Source of the DNA: Rhodococcus maanshanensis NBRC 100610
Lineage (GTDB): Bacteria; Actinomycetota; Actinomycetes; Mycobacteriales; Mycobacteriaceae
Length of the DNA stretch: 64,000 nt
Direction of reading: 5' to 3'
Assembly: GCF_001894865.1 (NCBI RefSeq)
Contig: NZ_BCXA01000003.1
Location: 1 to 64,000, forward strand
This document shows positions 42,941-51,352 of this stretch, in pieces. Under the pieces are notes generated by a model. It did not search any database. It was not told where the DNA came from and was given only the letters and a program-made list of their open reading frames with translations. A program made the position numbers and the translations under genes. Positions within the stretch are counted from its first letter, which is position 1, and the number at the start of each line of letters is the position of its first letter.

Positions 42941-43822
42941 TTACGAGAGTACCGGCTGCGACGACTGGGCGTGGGTGGTCACATCGGCCTGGGACCGGGA
43001 CAGCCCGACCGTGGTGACCACCATGACCAGCACCGCGACGGCGATCAGGGCGATACCGGGACCCTGCACCCGTAGCCGCTCACCGAGCACCGCGAACCCG
43101 AGGAAGGCGGCCACCAGCGGCTCGGCGATGGTGATGGCAGGCAGTGATGCCGAGAGCGGACCCGCGTGGAACGCGCGCTGTTGGAGGTAGAACCCGGTGA
43201 GGCCGGCGGCGACAAGGGCCCAGGTGGTCCAGTTGCCGAGCACGGCCGCCGGTCCCAGGTGCAGCAGGTCGATGACGGACTTGGTCAGCGCTACCGCGAC
43301 CCCGTACAGCGCGCCGCTGGCGAACCCGAGCAGCAGGGCTCGCGGGCCGGGGCCGATCCGGGTCATCGCGGTCGCGACCGCCGCGGCAACGAGTCCGAGG
43401 ACGCCCGCGAGTGGGATGAGCCAGTCGGCGATCGCCGCCGAGTTGTGGCCCTCGGTCGGATTCCCGACGATCAGGAACACGACGAGCGCACCTGCCAGCG
43501 CCAAGGCCATCGCCCAGGTGCGTGCGGTCATCCTGGCGCCGCTGAACCGGGCGGAGAGGGGGAGCGCGAACAGCAGCGAGGCCACGATCAGTGGCTGCAC
43601 CACGAGCACCGACCCGACGCCGAGCGCGATCGCCTGGAACACGTATCCGCCGCCGTCGCCGAGCAGGCCCGCCCACCATCGCTTGCTGCGGACGAGCTCG
43701 GCGAGCAGGGCTTCGTCCTCGGCGACCCCGGCCGCCGCGCTCTGCTGCGCTACGGAGCCGCAGGCGAACAGCAGCGCACCGATCAGCGCGAAGGCGACCG
43801 CCAGCAGCGGGGTTCCAGACAT
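42941..43822 (-). CDS. DMT-superfamily (EamA-like) transporter
   Basis: A 293-residue membrane protein with about nine to ten helices and internal twofold symmetry, typical of the drug/metabolite transporter superfamily. The first helix carries FALIGALLFACGSVAQQSA, as in actinobacterial DMT proteins. Substrate unknown. ATG 43822 lies 3 bp after the DEAD-box gene, so helicase, transporter and guaB1 probably share a transcript. Confidence 0.85.
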   Translation of the reverse strand: MSGTPLLAVAFALIGALLFACGSVAQQSAAAGVAEDEALLAELVRSKRWWAGLLGDGGGYVFQAIALGVGSVLVVQPLIVASLLFALPLSARFSGARMTARTWAMALALAGALVVFLIVGNPTEGHNSAAIADWLIPLAGVLGLVAAAVATAMTRIGPGPRALLLGFASGALYGVAVALTKSVIDLLHLGPAAVLGNWTTWALVAAGLTGFYLQQRAFHAGPLSASLPAITIAEPLVAAFLGFAVLGERLRVQGPGIALIAVAVLVMVVTTVGLSRSQADVTTHAQSSQPVLS

Positions 43823-43825
43823 CGC

Positions 43826-45178
43826 TCAGCGTCCTCCTCGGTTGCGGTGGCCGTGCGTCCCCGCGCCGCTGCCGCGCCGCCCGCCGGCGCGGACCGTGGT
43901 CGAGCCAGGCCGCCTGCCGCGGGTACCCGGTCCGGCGGCCCGCTCCTTCGGTGCCGTCGGCGCCGGGGCGGAGGGCGGGGGCACCGGGATGCCGGTTGGC
44001 TCGCGGGCGCCGGTCAGTGCGACGAGTTCGGCGGAGCCGGGGCGCACCTCGACGCCGACGACGCTCACGCCTGCCTTCGAGGTGAGCGCGGCGACCTCGG
44101 CGCGTTGGTCGTCGGTCACCAGGGTCACCACGGTCCCGGATTCGCCTGCGCGAGCGGTCCGTCCGGCGCGGTGCAGGTAGTCCTTCGCCTCGGCGGGAGG
44201 ATCCACGTGGACGACGAGGTCGATGCCGTCCACGTGGATGCCGCGCGCCGCGACATCGGTGGCGACGAGGACCGGGGTGTCGCCGTCGGCGAACGCCGCG
44301 AGGGTGCGGGTGCGGTTGCTCTGCGTCTTGTCACCGTGCAGCGCGCCCGCGACGACCCCTGCCGCCCGCAGCTCCTCGGCCACTCGGTCCACGCCGTGCT
44401 TGGTGCGAACGAAGAGCAGGGTCTTGCCGCTGCGCGAGGCGATCTGGGCGAGCACGGCCCACTTGTCGGCCTTGCGGACGTGGAGCAGGTGGTGCTCCAT
44501 CGTGGCCACCGATGCGGCCACCGGCGCGGTCGCATGGGTGACGGGATCCTTGAGGTAGTCCCGGACGAGGTCGTCCACTCCGCCGTCCAGGGTCGCCGAG
44601 AAGAGCAGCCGCTGACCGTCTTTCGCCGTCTGGTCGAGCAGGGTCGTGACCTGCGACAGGAACCCGAGTTCCGCCATGTGGTCGGCCTCGTCGATCGTGG
44701 TCACGCGGACATCGGCAAGCGAGGCGGACCCCTGTGCGATCAGGTCGGCCATCCGGCCGGGCGTCGCCACCAGCAGGTCCACCCCGCGCGCGAGCCGTTG
44801 CGCCTGTGCCTTGATCGGCAGTCCGCCGACCACGCAGGCCAGGCGCAGTCCGAGCGAGAGGGCGGACTCGTCGAGGGCCTTCTCGATCTGTGCGGCCAGT
44901 TCCCTTGTCGGCGCGAGCACGAGGCCGCGGGGCCGTCCCGGTGCGCTCGGCGCGCCCTTGAGCCGGACCAGCATCGGCAGCCCGAAGGCGAGCGTCTTGC
45001 CGGAACCGGTCGGCCCGCGCCCGAGCACGTCCCGCCCGGCCAGGATGTCGGGGATCGCGGCGGCCTGGATCGGGAACGGGGCGGTGATCTTCTCGCGGTT
45101 CAGCGACTGCACCAGCAGCGGCGGAAGGCCGAGGCCCGCGAAGGTGGGTGCGGGTCCTGCTGCGGCTGGGTCGGACAT
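43826..45178 (-). CDS. DEAD-box RNA helicase
   Basis: A 450-residue DEAD-box helicase. Motif I is PTGSGKTLAFG, Ia PTRELAAQI, II DEADHMAELG, III FSATLDGG, V ATDVAARGIHVDGID and VI HRAGRTARAG. The Q motif (FAGLGLPPLLVQSL, PFPIQAAAIP) is present. A 60-residue Arg/Gly-rich tail binds RNA. ATG 45178 is preceded by GGAGG. It is paralogous to the larger helicase at 49-51 kb. The 231 bp upstream (45179-45409) hold a divergent promoter with a palindrome. Confidence 0.92.
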   Translation of the reverse strand: MSDPAAAGPAPTFAGLGLPPLLVQSLNREKITAPFPIQAAAIPDILAGRDVLGRGPTGSGKTLAFGLPMLVRLKGAPSAPGRPRGLVLAPTRELAAQIEKALDESALSLGLRLACVVGGLPIKAQAQRLARGVDLLVATPGRMADLIAQGSASLADVRVTTIDEADHMAELGFLSQVTTLLDQTAKDGQRLLFSATLDGGVDDLVRDYLKDPVTHATAPVAASVATMEHHLLHVRKADKWAVLAQIASRSGKTLLFVRTKHGVDRVAEELRAAGVVAGALHGDKTQSNRTRTLAAFADGDTPVLVATDVAARGIHVDGIDLVVHVDPPAEAKDYLHRAGRTARAGESGTVVTLVTDDQRAEVAALTSKAGVSVVGVEVRPGSAELVALTGAREPTGIPVPPPSAPAPTAPKERAAGPGTRGRRPGSTTVRAGGRRGSGAGTHGHRNRGGR

Positions 45179-45332
45179 GTCGCGGTTGCCTCCGGGTGTT
45201 GGGCCGCGGGGCGCCCCCGATCTCACGGAACGTCGTCGGCGCGTGCAGTGAGATTACCGCCCCCGCGGGCAGTTTTCGTCATTCGTCCTGCGTGCGGCCA
45301 TTCCGTTGTCGCGGTGCCGATGACCACCACCC

Positions 45333-45360
45333 TTGACTGAAAATTCAGTCAGGATATGAT
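45333..45360 (+). promoter_or_regulatory. Promoter with palindromic operator before the deiminase gene
   Basis: TTGACT (45333-45338) and TATGAT (45355-45360) with 16-bp spacing make a near-consensus promoter. The palindrome TGACTGA-AAAT-TCAGTCA (45334-45351) covers the -35 and spacer. The TGACTGA arms are typical of TetR-family operators, and a tetR gene lies second in this operon. Confidence 0.7.
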
Positions 45361-45409
45361 TCGGGTGGCCTGAGTGGCAGGCTGGAAGTGCGGAGAAGGA
45401 GTCAACACG

Positions 45410-46534
45410 GTGCAGAGACGTCGGTTCATACAGGCGAGCGCGGTGGCGCTCGGTGGCCTGCTGCTGGGTGGCTGCGACGACTCCTCGTCGTCCTTCTTCG
45501 GGTCGGGGAGCAGTGGTGACGAGGACGATCAGCGCACGTGGGTGATGCCGGAGGAGGGGCAACCCCACGCGCGGACCTGGATGGCATTCGGCGCAAGCGA
45601 GGAGATCTGGGGTGCGGCGCTGCTGCCGCAGGTTCGCCGGGACCTGGCGACGATCGCACAGACGATCGCGCAGTTCGAACCGGTGTCGATGCTGGTCCGC
45701 GAGGATGAGCTCGACCTGGCGCGCGGGCTCGTCGGTCCCTCCGTCGAACTCGTCGTCGCCCCGATCGACGACCTCTGGATGCGGGACACCGGTCCGGTGT
45801 TCGTGAAGGGGAACGGGGCGAAGGCGGGAATCGACTTCAACTTCAACGGCTGGGGCGAGAAGCAGGACTACGACCGGGACGCGAAGGTGGCGGGCGTCGT
45901 CACCGCCCGTGCCGGGGTCGAATTGTTGCCCACCGACCTGATCCTCGAGGGCGGTGGCATCGAGGTCGACGGCGAGGGAACCGCCATCATCACCGAGAGC
46001 TGCGTCCTCAACGACAATCGCAACCCCGGGTGGTCGAAGGCGGACGTCGAGGCCGAACTGGGGCCGCTGCTCGGGCTCGAGAAGATCATCTGGCTGCCCG
46101 GCATCAAGGGCAAGGACATCACCGATGGCCACACCGACTTCTACGCGCGCTTCGCACGCCCAGGCGTCGTGGTCGCGGGGCTGGACCCGGACCCGGAATC
46201 GTTCGATCACGATGTGACCGAACGCCATCTCGAGATCCTCGAGTCCGCGACCGACGCGAAGGGGCGCAGTCTCGAGGTGGTCGTGCTCGAGGCGCCCGCC
46301 ACCGTCAGGCCGGAGTTCGAATCGGACGACTTCGCTGCCGGCTACATCAATTTCTACGTCTGCAACGGTGCCGTGATCGCCCCCGAATTCGGCGACACCG
46401 AAGGCGATCAGGCCGCCAGGCAGGAACTCGAGCGTCTGTTCCCGGATCGCCGGGTCGTGCAGATCAACATCGACGCCATCGCCGCGGGTGGCGGGGGAAT
46501 CCACTGCACCACTCAGCAGGAACCCGTTGGCTGA
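45410..46534 (+). CDS. Exported agmatine/peptidyl-arginine deiminase family lipoprotein
   Basis: A 374-residue protein of the Porphyromonas-type peptidyl-arginine deiminase/agmatine deiminase family. Catalytic features are WMRDTGPVF, EGGGIEVDG, DGHTDFYARF and the nucleophile Cys in GGGGIHCTTQQEPVG. The N-terminus MQRRRFIQASAVALGG has a twin-arginine look and is followed by the lipobox LGGC (Cys22), so it should be a membrane lipoprotein outside the cell. GTG 45410 is set by AAGGAG at 45396-45401. It probably releases ammonia and citrulline or carbamoylputrescine. Most agmatine deiminases are cytosolic, so the lipoprotein form is unusual. Confidence 0.85.
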   Translation: MQRRRFIQASAVALGGLLLGGCDDSSSSFFGSGSSGDEDDQRTWVMPEEGQPHARTWMAFGASEEIWGAALLPQVRRDLATIAQTIAQFEPVSMLVREDELDLARGLVGPSVELVVAPIDDLWMRDTGPVFVKGNGAKAGIDFNFNGWGEKQDYDRDAKVAGVVTARAGVELLPTDLILEGGGIEVDGEGTAIITESCVLNDNRNPGWSKADVEAELGPLLGLEKIIWLPGIKGKDITDGHTDFYARFARPGVVVAGLDPDPESFDHDVTERHLEILESATDAKGRSLEVVVLEAPATVRPEFESDDFAAGYINFYVCNGAVIAPEFGDTEGDQAARQELERLFPDRRVVQINIDAIAAGGGGIHCTTQQEPVG

Positions 46535-46603
46535 AACGGTTCACCGATCGCAGGCAGTCGCGCCGAGTCGGGCGGCCCGAGCGCGTCCGTAGAGTGAGGT
46601 GTC

Positions 46604-47176
46604 GTGGCAGAGCGTCGAACACAGATCATGGAAGCCGCGGTCCGCGTGATCGCCCAGGACGGCGTGCGCGGCCTGCGGGTGGAGAAACTCGCCGCCGAGG
46701 CGGGTGTCTCGACCGCCCTGATCTATTACCACTTCCAGGACCGGGCCGGGGTGCTGCGCAGCGCCCTCGACCACATCAACGACCGGGCCCAGCGCTACTC
46801 CGACGAGGCATTCGAATCCTCCGACCCCCGAACGCAACTCGAGCAGATGCTCCTGCTCGAGATCCAGGGCACCCCCGAGGTGCGGGAGAACAGCATCGCG
46901 TGGGGTGAGCTAAGGGCGAGCGCGGTCTTCTCCGACGACCTCCGTGAGCCGCTACGGACCACGACGGAGGCGTGGGCGAACGACGCCGCAACCCTCATCC
47001 GGCACGCGCAGGCCGCCGGTCAGGCGAATCCGACGGTCGACCCGGCCGACGCGGGCGAGCGCTTCACCGCACTCGTCGAGGGCCTGAGCGAACGCTGGCT
47101 GAGCGGCTCGATGACCCTCGAGCGGGCACGAGAACTCCTCGCTGGCGCGGTCGCCGTCGAGCTCGGCCCGGTCTAG
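46604..47176 (+). CDS. TetR-family regulator
   Basis: A 190-residue repressor with an N-terminal helix-turn-helix (RTQIMEAAVRVIAQDGVRGL, VEKLAAEAGVSTALIYYHF) and a helical ligand domain. GTG 46604 is 69 bp after the deiminase stop on the same strand. The palindrome at 45334-45351 is the likely target, giving an autoregulated deiminase-tetR unit. Ligand unknown; an arginine-derived amine would be logical but is only inference. Confidence 0.85.
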   Translation: MAERRTQIMEAAVRVIAQDGVRGLRVEKLAAEAGVSTALIYYHFQDRAGVLRSALDHINDRAQRYSDEAFESSDPRTQLEQMLLLEIQGTPEVRENSIAWGELRASAVFSDDLREPLRTTTEAWANDAATLIRHAQAAGQANPTVDPADAGERFTALVEGLSERWLSGSMTLERARELLAGAVAVELGPV

Positions 47177-47194
47177 CCGCCGGGCCTGACGAGA

Positions 47195-47253
47195 CGAGCC
47201 CGGCCTTCCCTCGGCGGACACCCAGCGGGTGCGCGTGGAGAAGGCCGGGCTCG
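47195..47253. terminator. Bidirectional terminator between tetR and gnd
   Basis: A 13-bp stem (47195-47207 with 47241-47253) with a 33-nt loop between convergent genes. GC rich on both sides, usable from either strand. Confidence 0.7.
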
Positions 47254-47269
47254 GGGAACCTCGGCGGTG

Positions 47270-48727
47270 TTACGCCTCGACCTCGGTGCGGTCGCCGCTC
47301 CAGAGCGTGTGGAACTTGCCGGGGCGGTCGGTGCGCTCGTAGGTGTGGGCGCCGAAGAAGTCGCGCTGGCCCTGCGTGAGCGCGGCGGGCAGGCGCTCGG
47401 CGCGCAGTCCGTCGTAGTAGGACAGGGAGGAGGCGAAGCCGGGGACCGGGATGCCGAGCATGGTGGCGGTGGCCACGACGCGGCGCCAGCTGTCGATGCC
47501 TGCCTCGATCGATTCCCGGAAGTACGGGGCGAGGATCAGGCTCGGAAGCTCCGGGTTCTCCTCGTACGCGTCCTTGATCCGATTGAGGAACTGCGCGCGG
47601 ATGATGCAGCCGCCGCGCCAGATGGTGGCCAGGTCGGCGGGCTTGAGATCCCAGTTGTACTCGGCGCTGCCCGCGGCGATCTGGTCGAAGCCCTGCGCGT
47701 ACGCGACGATCTTCGACGCGTACAGGGCCGCGCGGATGTCCTCGGTGAACTGTGCGGCGTCGGTCGGCTTGTCGCCGAGGGTTCCTGCCGCGAGGCCCTG
47801 CGCCTGGGCGGCCGCACGCTGGGCCCGCGAACCGGACAGCGCGCGAGCGAAGACGGCTTCGGCGATACCGGTGACCGGGACTCCGAGGTCGAGCGCGGAT
47901 TTGACCGTCCAGCGGCCGGTGCCCTTCTGCTCGGCGGCATCGACGATCACGTCCACGAGGGCCTGACCGGTCTTGGCGTCCTTCTGCCGCAGCACCTCCG
48001 CGGTGATCTCGATCAGGTAGGACTCGAGCGTGCCGGTGTTCCACTCGGCGAACACGTCCGCGATCTGACCGGCGTCCAGGCCGAGCGCGTCGCGGAAGAG
48101 GTGATAGGCCTCGCCGATCAGCTGCATGTCGGCGTACTCGATGCCGTTGTGCACCATCTTCACGAAATGGCCTGCGCCGTCCGGGCCGATGTGCGTGCAG
48201 CAGGGGGTCCCGTCGACCTGAGCGGCCACGGACTCGAGCAGCGGTCCGAGCGACTCGTAGGACTCCTTGGGTCCGCCCGGCATGATGGACGGGCCGTTCA
48301 GTGCGCCCTCCTCGCCACCGGAGATGCCTGCGCCGACGAAGTGCAGACCGCGGTTGCGGAGGGAGGCCTCGCGCCGGATGGTGTCCGTGTACAACGCGTT
48401 TCCGCCGTCGATGATGATGTCGCCCGGCTCCATCGCGGAGGCGAGCTCCTCGATCACCGAATCGGTGGCGTCTCCGGCCTTCACCATGATCAGGACGCGG
48501 CGGGGCTTCTGCAGGGCCGCGACGAACTCTTCGACGGTCTCGGTGCGGACGAAGTCTCCGTCACCGCCGTGCTCGGCGATGAGGGCATCGGTCTTCGCGA
48601 CGCTGCGGTTGTGCAGGGCGACGGTGTGGCCGTGTCGGGCGAAGTTCCTGGCGATGTTGGAGCCCATCACGGCAAGTCCGGTGACGCCGATCTGCGCGCG
48701 GGCGGTCGTGCTGCTGTTCTCGGTCAT
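47270..48727 (-). CDS. gnd: 6-phosphogluconate dehydrogenase (decarboxylating)
   Basis: A 485-residue dehydrogenase of the pentose phosphate pathway producing ribulose-5-phosphate, CO2 and NADPH. It shows GLAVMGSNIARNFARHG (Rossmann), IIDGGNALYTDT, GAGISGGEEGALNGPSIMPG and HFVKMVHNGIEYADMQLI with the catalytic Lys. ATG 48727 is chosen because the length equals mycobacterial Gnd1 (Rv1844c); the frame extends 31 codons upstream without similarity. The gene precedes the BlaR/BlaI region in the mycobacterial order, with two genes inserted here. Confidence 0.95.
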   Translation of the reverse strand: MTENSSTTARAQIGVTGLAVMGSNIARNFARHGHTVALHNRSVAKTDALIAEHGGDGDFVRTETVEEFVAALQKPRRVLIMVKAGDATDSVIEELASAMEPGDIIIDGGNALYTDTIRREASLRNRGLHFVGAGISGGEEGALNGPSIMPGGPKESYESLGPLLESVAAQVDGTPCCTHIGPDGAGHFVKMVHNGIEYADMQLIGEAYHLFRDALGLDAGQIADVFAEWNTGTLESYLIEITAEVLRQKDAKTGQALVDVIVDAAEQKGTGRWTVKSALDLGVPVTGIAEAVFARALSGSRAQRAAAQAQGLAAGTLGDKPTDAAQFTEDIRAALYASKIVAYAQGFDQIAAGSAEYNWDLKPADLATIWRGGCIIRAQFLNRIKDAYEENPELPSLILAPYFRESIEAGIDSWRRVVATATMLGIPVPGFASSLSYYDGLRAERLPAALTQGQRDFFGAHTYERTDRPGKFHTLWSGDRTEVEA

Positions 48728-48825
48728 GCCGTACACCTTCCCTTGCTGGGCCCGTGAACAAAAGTGCGGGGTCCCAATATCTGTCGTCGGCGGCGGGAGC
48801 CACCAGTCGTGTGCCCGCACAGCCG

Positions 48826-48861
48826 AGACGCCACCGACCGCGGGTGCGGTCGGTGGCGTCT
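48826..48861 (-). terminator. Terminator after the large DEAD-box gene
   Basis: A perfect 16-bp stem (48826-48841 with 48846-48861), loop GGGT. It lies 35 bp after the helicase stop on the minus strand and insulates gnd. Confidence 0.9.
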
Positions 48862-48895
48862 GGGTGTCTGTGACGAACGCGTCGGCGCTCAGCGA

Positions 48896-50875
48896 TCAGC
48901 GATCGCCGCGCGGGCCGTCGAATCCGTCGTACGAGCGGCGCTCGGTACGGCTACGGAAGCCGCCGGAACGCGAGGAATCGCCGCTGCGCTGGGCGCGATC
49001 CCCGTAGCTGCGCTCGCCGTTGCCGGAGTCGCGGTTCTGGCGGTCGCCGTACGGGCGGTCCCGCTGCGGGCGGTCACCCTGCGGGCGGTCGCCGTAGGGA
49101 CGGCTGCCGTGCGATCGCTGGTAGCCACCATCGCTGCGCTGGGGGCGGTCGTTGTACTTGCGGTCGCCCTGGTAGCCGCCCTCGGAGCGGTTGCCCTGGT
49201 ATCCGCCTTCGCTGCGCGGCCTGCTGCCCTGGTAGCCGCCGCCGTCGCGCTGGGGCCGGTTGCCCTGGTAGCCGCCTTCGCTGCGCTGGGGCCGGTTGCC
49301 CTGGTAGCCGCCCTCGGAGCGGTTGCCCTGGTATCCGCCTTCGCTGCGCGGCCTGCTGCCCTGGTAGCCGCCGCCGTCGCGCTGGGGCCGGTTGCCCTGG
49401 TAGCCACCATCGCTGCGCTGGGGGCGGTCGTTGTACTTGCGGTCGCCCTGGTAGCCGCCCTCGGAGCGGTTGCCCTGGTAGCCACCCTCGCTGCGCGGCC
49501 GGCTGCCCTGGTATCCGCCACCCTCACGTCGGGGACGGCCACCCTGGTAGCCACCCTCGCGGCGGGGCCGGTCGCCGAAGCGGTCGCTCTTGAAGTGCTG
49601 TTCGCGCACCGGCTCGCCGCTCGGCGCCTTTGCACCGGTGATGGTGGCCAGCTCCTCGGATCCGGGCGCGACGTTCACCGCGGTGGCGTCCACTCCCGCC
49701 ATCCCCGTGAGCTTGCGGACCAGACGACGCTGGTTCGGCAGCACGATCGCGACGACCGTGCCCTTCTCGCCGGCGCGGGCGGTCCGGCCTGCGCGGTGCA
49801 GGTAGTCCTTGTGATCGGCGGGCGGATCGACGTGCACGACGAGGTCGATGCCGTCGACGTGGATGCCGCGGGCCGCGACGTCGGTGGCGACCAGCACCGG
49901 GGTACGGCCGCTCTTGAAGCGCTCGAGAACGCGGGTGCGCTGGTTCTGCGCCTTGCCGCCGTGCAGCGATTCGGCCGGGATGCCAACCGCGCGAAGACGA
50001 TCGGTGATGCCCTCGCAGCCGAGCTTGGTCCTGGCGAACATGATGGTGCGGCCCTCGCGAGCGCCGATTTCGGCGAGCACGACGTCCTTCTGGCCGCGAT
50101 CGACGAGGAGCACGTAGTGCTCCATGGTGTCGACGCTGGCCTTGCCGTCCTCCGTCGAGTGCGTCACGTGGTCGGCCAGGAACTGCCGGACCAGCGACTG
50201 CACCTCGCGGTCGAGGGTCGCGGAGAACAGCAGTCGCTGACCGTCGGGCCTGGTCTCGCCGAGGATGGAGCGGACCTCGGGCAGGAAGCCCATGTCGGCC
50301 ATTTGGTCCGCCTCGTCGAGCGCGGTGATCTCGACCTCGTCGAGCACGCACGTGCCCTGGCGGAGGTGGTCACCGAGGCGACCGGGGGTCGCGACGAGGA
50401 TATCGACGCCACGCCGGAGCTGCTCGACCTGCTTGGTGAACGGCATGCCGCCGACGGCCGCGCGCACGTTCACGCCGACCGAGGATGCGTACGGGTAGAG
50501 CGAGTCGACGACCTGGATCGCGAGTTCGCGGGTGGGCACCAGGACCAGGGCGCGCGGCCGCTTGGCGGCGGGACGGTCCTCGTGCTGCGCGAGCCGGGCC
50601 AGCATCGGCAGGCCGAAGGCGAGGGTCTTGCCGGACCCGGTCTGGGCCCGACCGAGGACGTTCCTGCCCGCGAGCGCGTCGGGCACGGACATCGCCTGGA
50701 TCGGTGACGGCACGGTGATGCCGTTCCTGCCGAGGGCGGCGACCACGGGGGCGGGCAGGCCGATCTCGGCGAAGGTGATGGTGGGGGTCTCCTCGGCGGG
50801 CGAGGGGGACTCGAGCGTCGCCGTTTCCTCGGGGGAAACGGGGGCAGCAGAAGACATGTGGACAGCGTCGGTCAC
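48896..50875 (-). CDS. DEAD-box RNA helicase with long Arg/Gly/Tyr-rich tail
   Basis: A 659-residue helicase. The core (about 30-420) has the Q motif (ITFAEIGLPAPVVAAL), AQTGSGKTLAFG, PTRELAIQV, DEADQMADMG, FSATLDREV, ATDVAARGIHVDGID and HRAGRTARAG. The C-terminal 220 residues are a disordered repeat of SEGGYQGN and RPQRDGGGYQGS units, a typical RNA-binding and condensate-forming tail. GTG 50875 is placed by GGAGAGG 8 nt upstream; ATG 50857 (MSSAAPV) is an alternative. It may act in ribosome assembly or cold adaptation. A long leader precedes it. Confidence 0.92.
   Translation of the reverse strand: MTDAVHMSSAAPVSPEETATLESPSPAEETPTITFAEIGLPAPVVAALGRNGITVPSPIQAMSVPDALAGRNVLGRAQTGSGKTLAFGLPMLARLAQHEDRPAAKRPRALVLVPTRELAIQVVDSLYPYASSVGVNVRAAVGGMPFTKQVEQLRRGVDILVATPGRLGDHLRQGTCVLDEVEITALDEADQMADMGFLPEVRSILGETRPDGQRLLFSATLDREVQSLVRQFLADHVTHSTEDGKASVDTMEHYVLLVDRGQKDVVLAEIGAREGRTIMFARTKLGCEGITDRLRAVGIPAESLHGGKAQNQRTRVLERFKSGRTPVLVATDVAARGIHVDGIDLVVHVDPPADHKDYLHRAGRTARAGEKGTVVAIVLPNQRRLVRKLTGMAGVDATAVNVAPGSEELATITGAKAPSGEPVREQHFKSDRFGDRPRREGGYQGGRPRREGGGYQGSRPRSEGGYQGNRSEGGYQGDRKYNDRPQRSDGGYQGNRPQRDGGGYQGSRPRSEGGYQGNRSEGGYQGNRPQRSEGGYQGNRPQRDGGGYQGSRPRSEGGYQGNRSEGGYQGDRKYNDRPQRSDGGYQRSHGSRPYGDRPQGDRPQRDRPYGDRQNRDSGNGERSYGDRAQRSGDSSRSGGFRSRTERRSYDGFDGPRGDR
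49117..49570 (-). repeat. Tandem repeats encoding the helicase tail
   Basis: Reiterated 24- to 30-bp units encode GGYQG blocks. On top of these is a higher-order direct repeat of about 132 bp (49171-49302 and from 49303) that is near identical for about 100 bp. Such arrays change length by slippage or unequal recombination. Confidence 0.8.
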
Positions 50876-51046
50876 GCGGATTACCTCTCCGGACGTCGGG
50901 CGCGTCGCGGAGCGCGAGCTGTCATGCAGCACGCAAAGAGACGAGCCGGGCACAGTGTCGCCTGGCCGTTCCCGGTGACATACGGCCGGGGGCGGGGCTG
51001 GGTGCCTGAACAATCAATTGGTGGACCGCGATTGCGGCCGTCGTTC

Positions 51047-51052
51047 AGTGTA
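51047..51052 (-). promoter_or_regulatory. Candidate -10 and long leader of the large DEAD-box gene
   Basis: On the minus strand TACACT (51052-51047) would start transcription near 51040, giving a leader of about 165 nt. No strong -35 is visible. The leader contains CAATCAATTG and GC-rich segments but no second gene. Confidence 0.3.
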
Positions 51053-51162
51053 CGCGAGGCGTTGGAAAACCACACGTCAGCGGGGTTGTGACGTGGGCAA
51101 CTGCCCCCGGGAAGGGTGTCGGGGGCACGCGGAGTCCCTGTGCACCACCAGGATTCGCCGGT

Positions 51163-51168
51163 TAGGAT
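51163..51168 (+). promoter_or_regulatory. -10 of a possibly leaderless transcript
   Basis: TAGGAT ends 6 nt before GTG 51175, so RNA would begin at or next to the start codon of the leader peptide. AGGA within the same string could instead serve as a ribosome-binding site; sequence alone does not decide. Confidence 0.45.
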
Positions 51169-51174
51169 CGCCTC

Positions 51175-51273
51175 GTGACCGACACCCACGTGACCGATGC
51201 GGCTATGGCCCTGGTCCGTCGTCGGCACATCGATCTTGCGCTGGTGTGTGCCGCCGCTTGTTGCGGCCGCTGA
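51175..51273 (+). CDS. Cys-containing leader peptide
   Basis: A 32-codon frame from GTG 51175 (shorter starts at GTG 51190 and ATG 51205). The last half reads MALVRRRHIDLALVCAAACC then GR. The RRxHIDL core followed by Cys is the hallmark of short actinobacterial leader peptides found before sulfur-metabolism genes. The Cys-Cys codons (TGT TGC) lie in the loop and 3' arm of a small hairpin, GCCGC-TTGTT-GCGGC at 51253-51267. Mycobacterial polycysteine uORFs are known to sense cysteine by ribosome stalling. The stop is 79 nt before the OsmC gene. A cysteine-dependent attenuator is the likely role. Confidence 0.65.
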   Translation: MTDTHVTDAAMALVRRRHIDLALVCAAACCGR

Positions 51274-51284
51274 TCCGACCTGAA

Positions 51285-51303
51285 CCGCGACCGTCGCTCG
51301 CGG
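51285..51303 (+). promoter_or_regulatory. Hairpin between leader peptide and osmC-type gene
   Basis: A stem CCGCGA/TCGCGG with a 7-nt loop, 11 nt after the leader-peptide stop. It could be the alternative structure of an attenuator, but no U-tract follows. Confidence 0.35.
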
Positions 51304-51352
51304 AGTCGAATCCTGCGACGTTCACCCACATCCTGCGCAAGGAGACTGTTCT

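Noticed and set aside
48764-50707. 647-codon plus-strand frame rich in Ala and Val
   Set aside because: Antisense of the helicase repeat tail; the low complexity follows from the GGYQG repeats.
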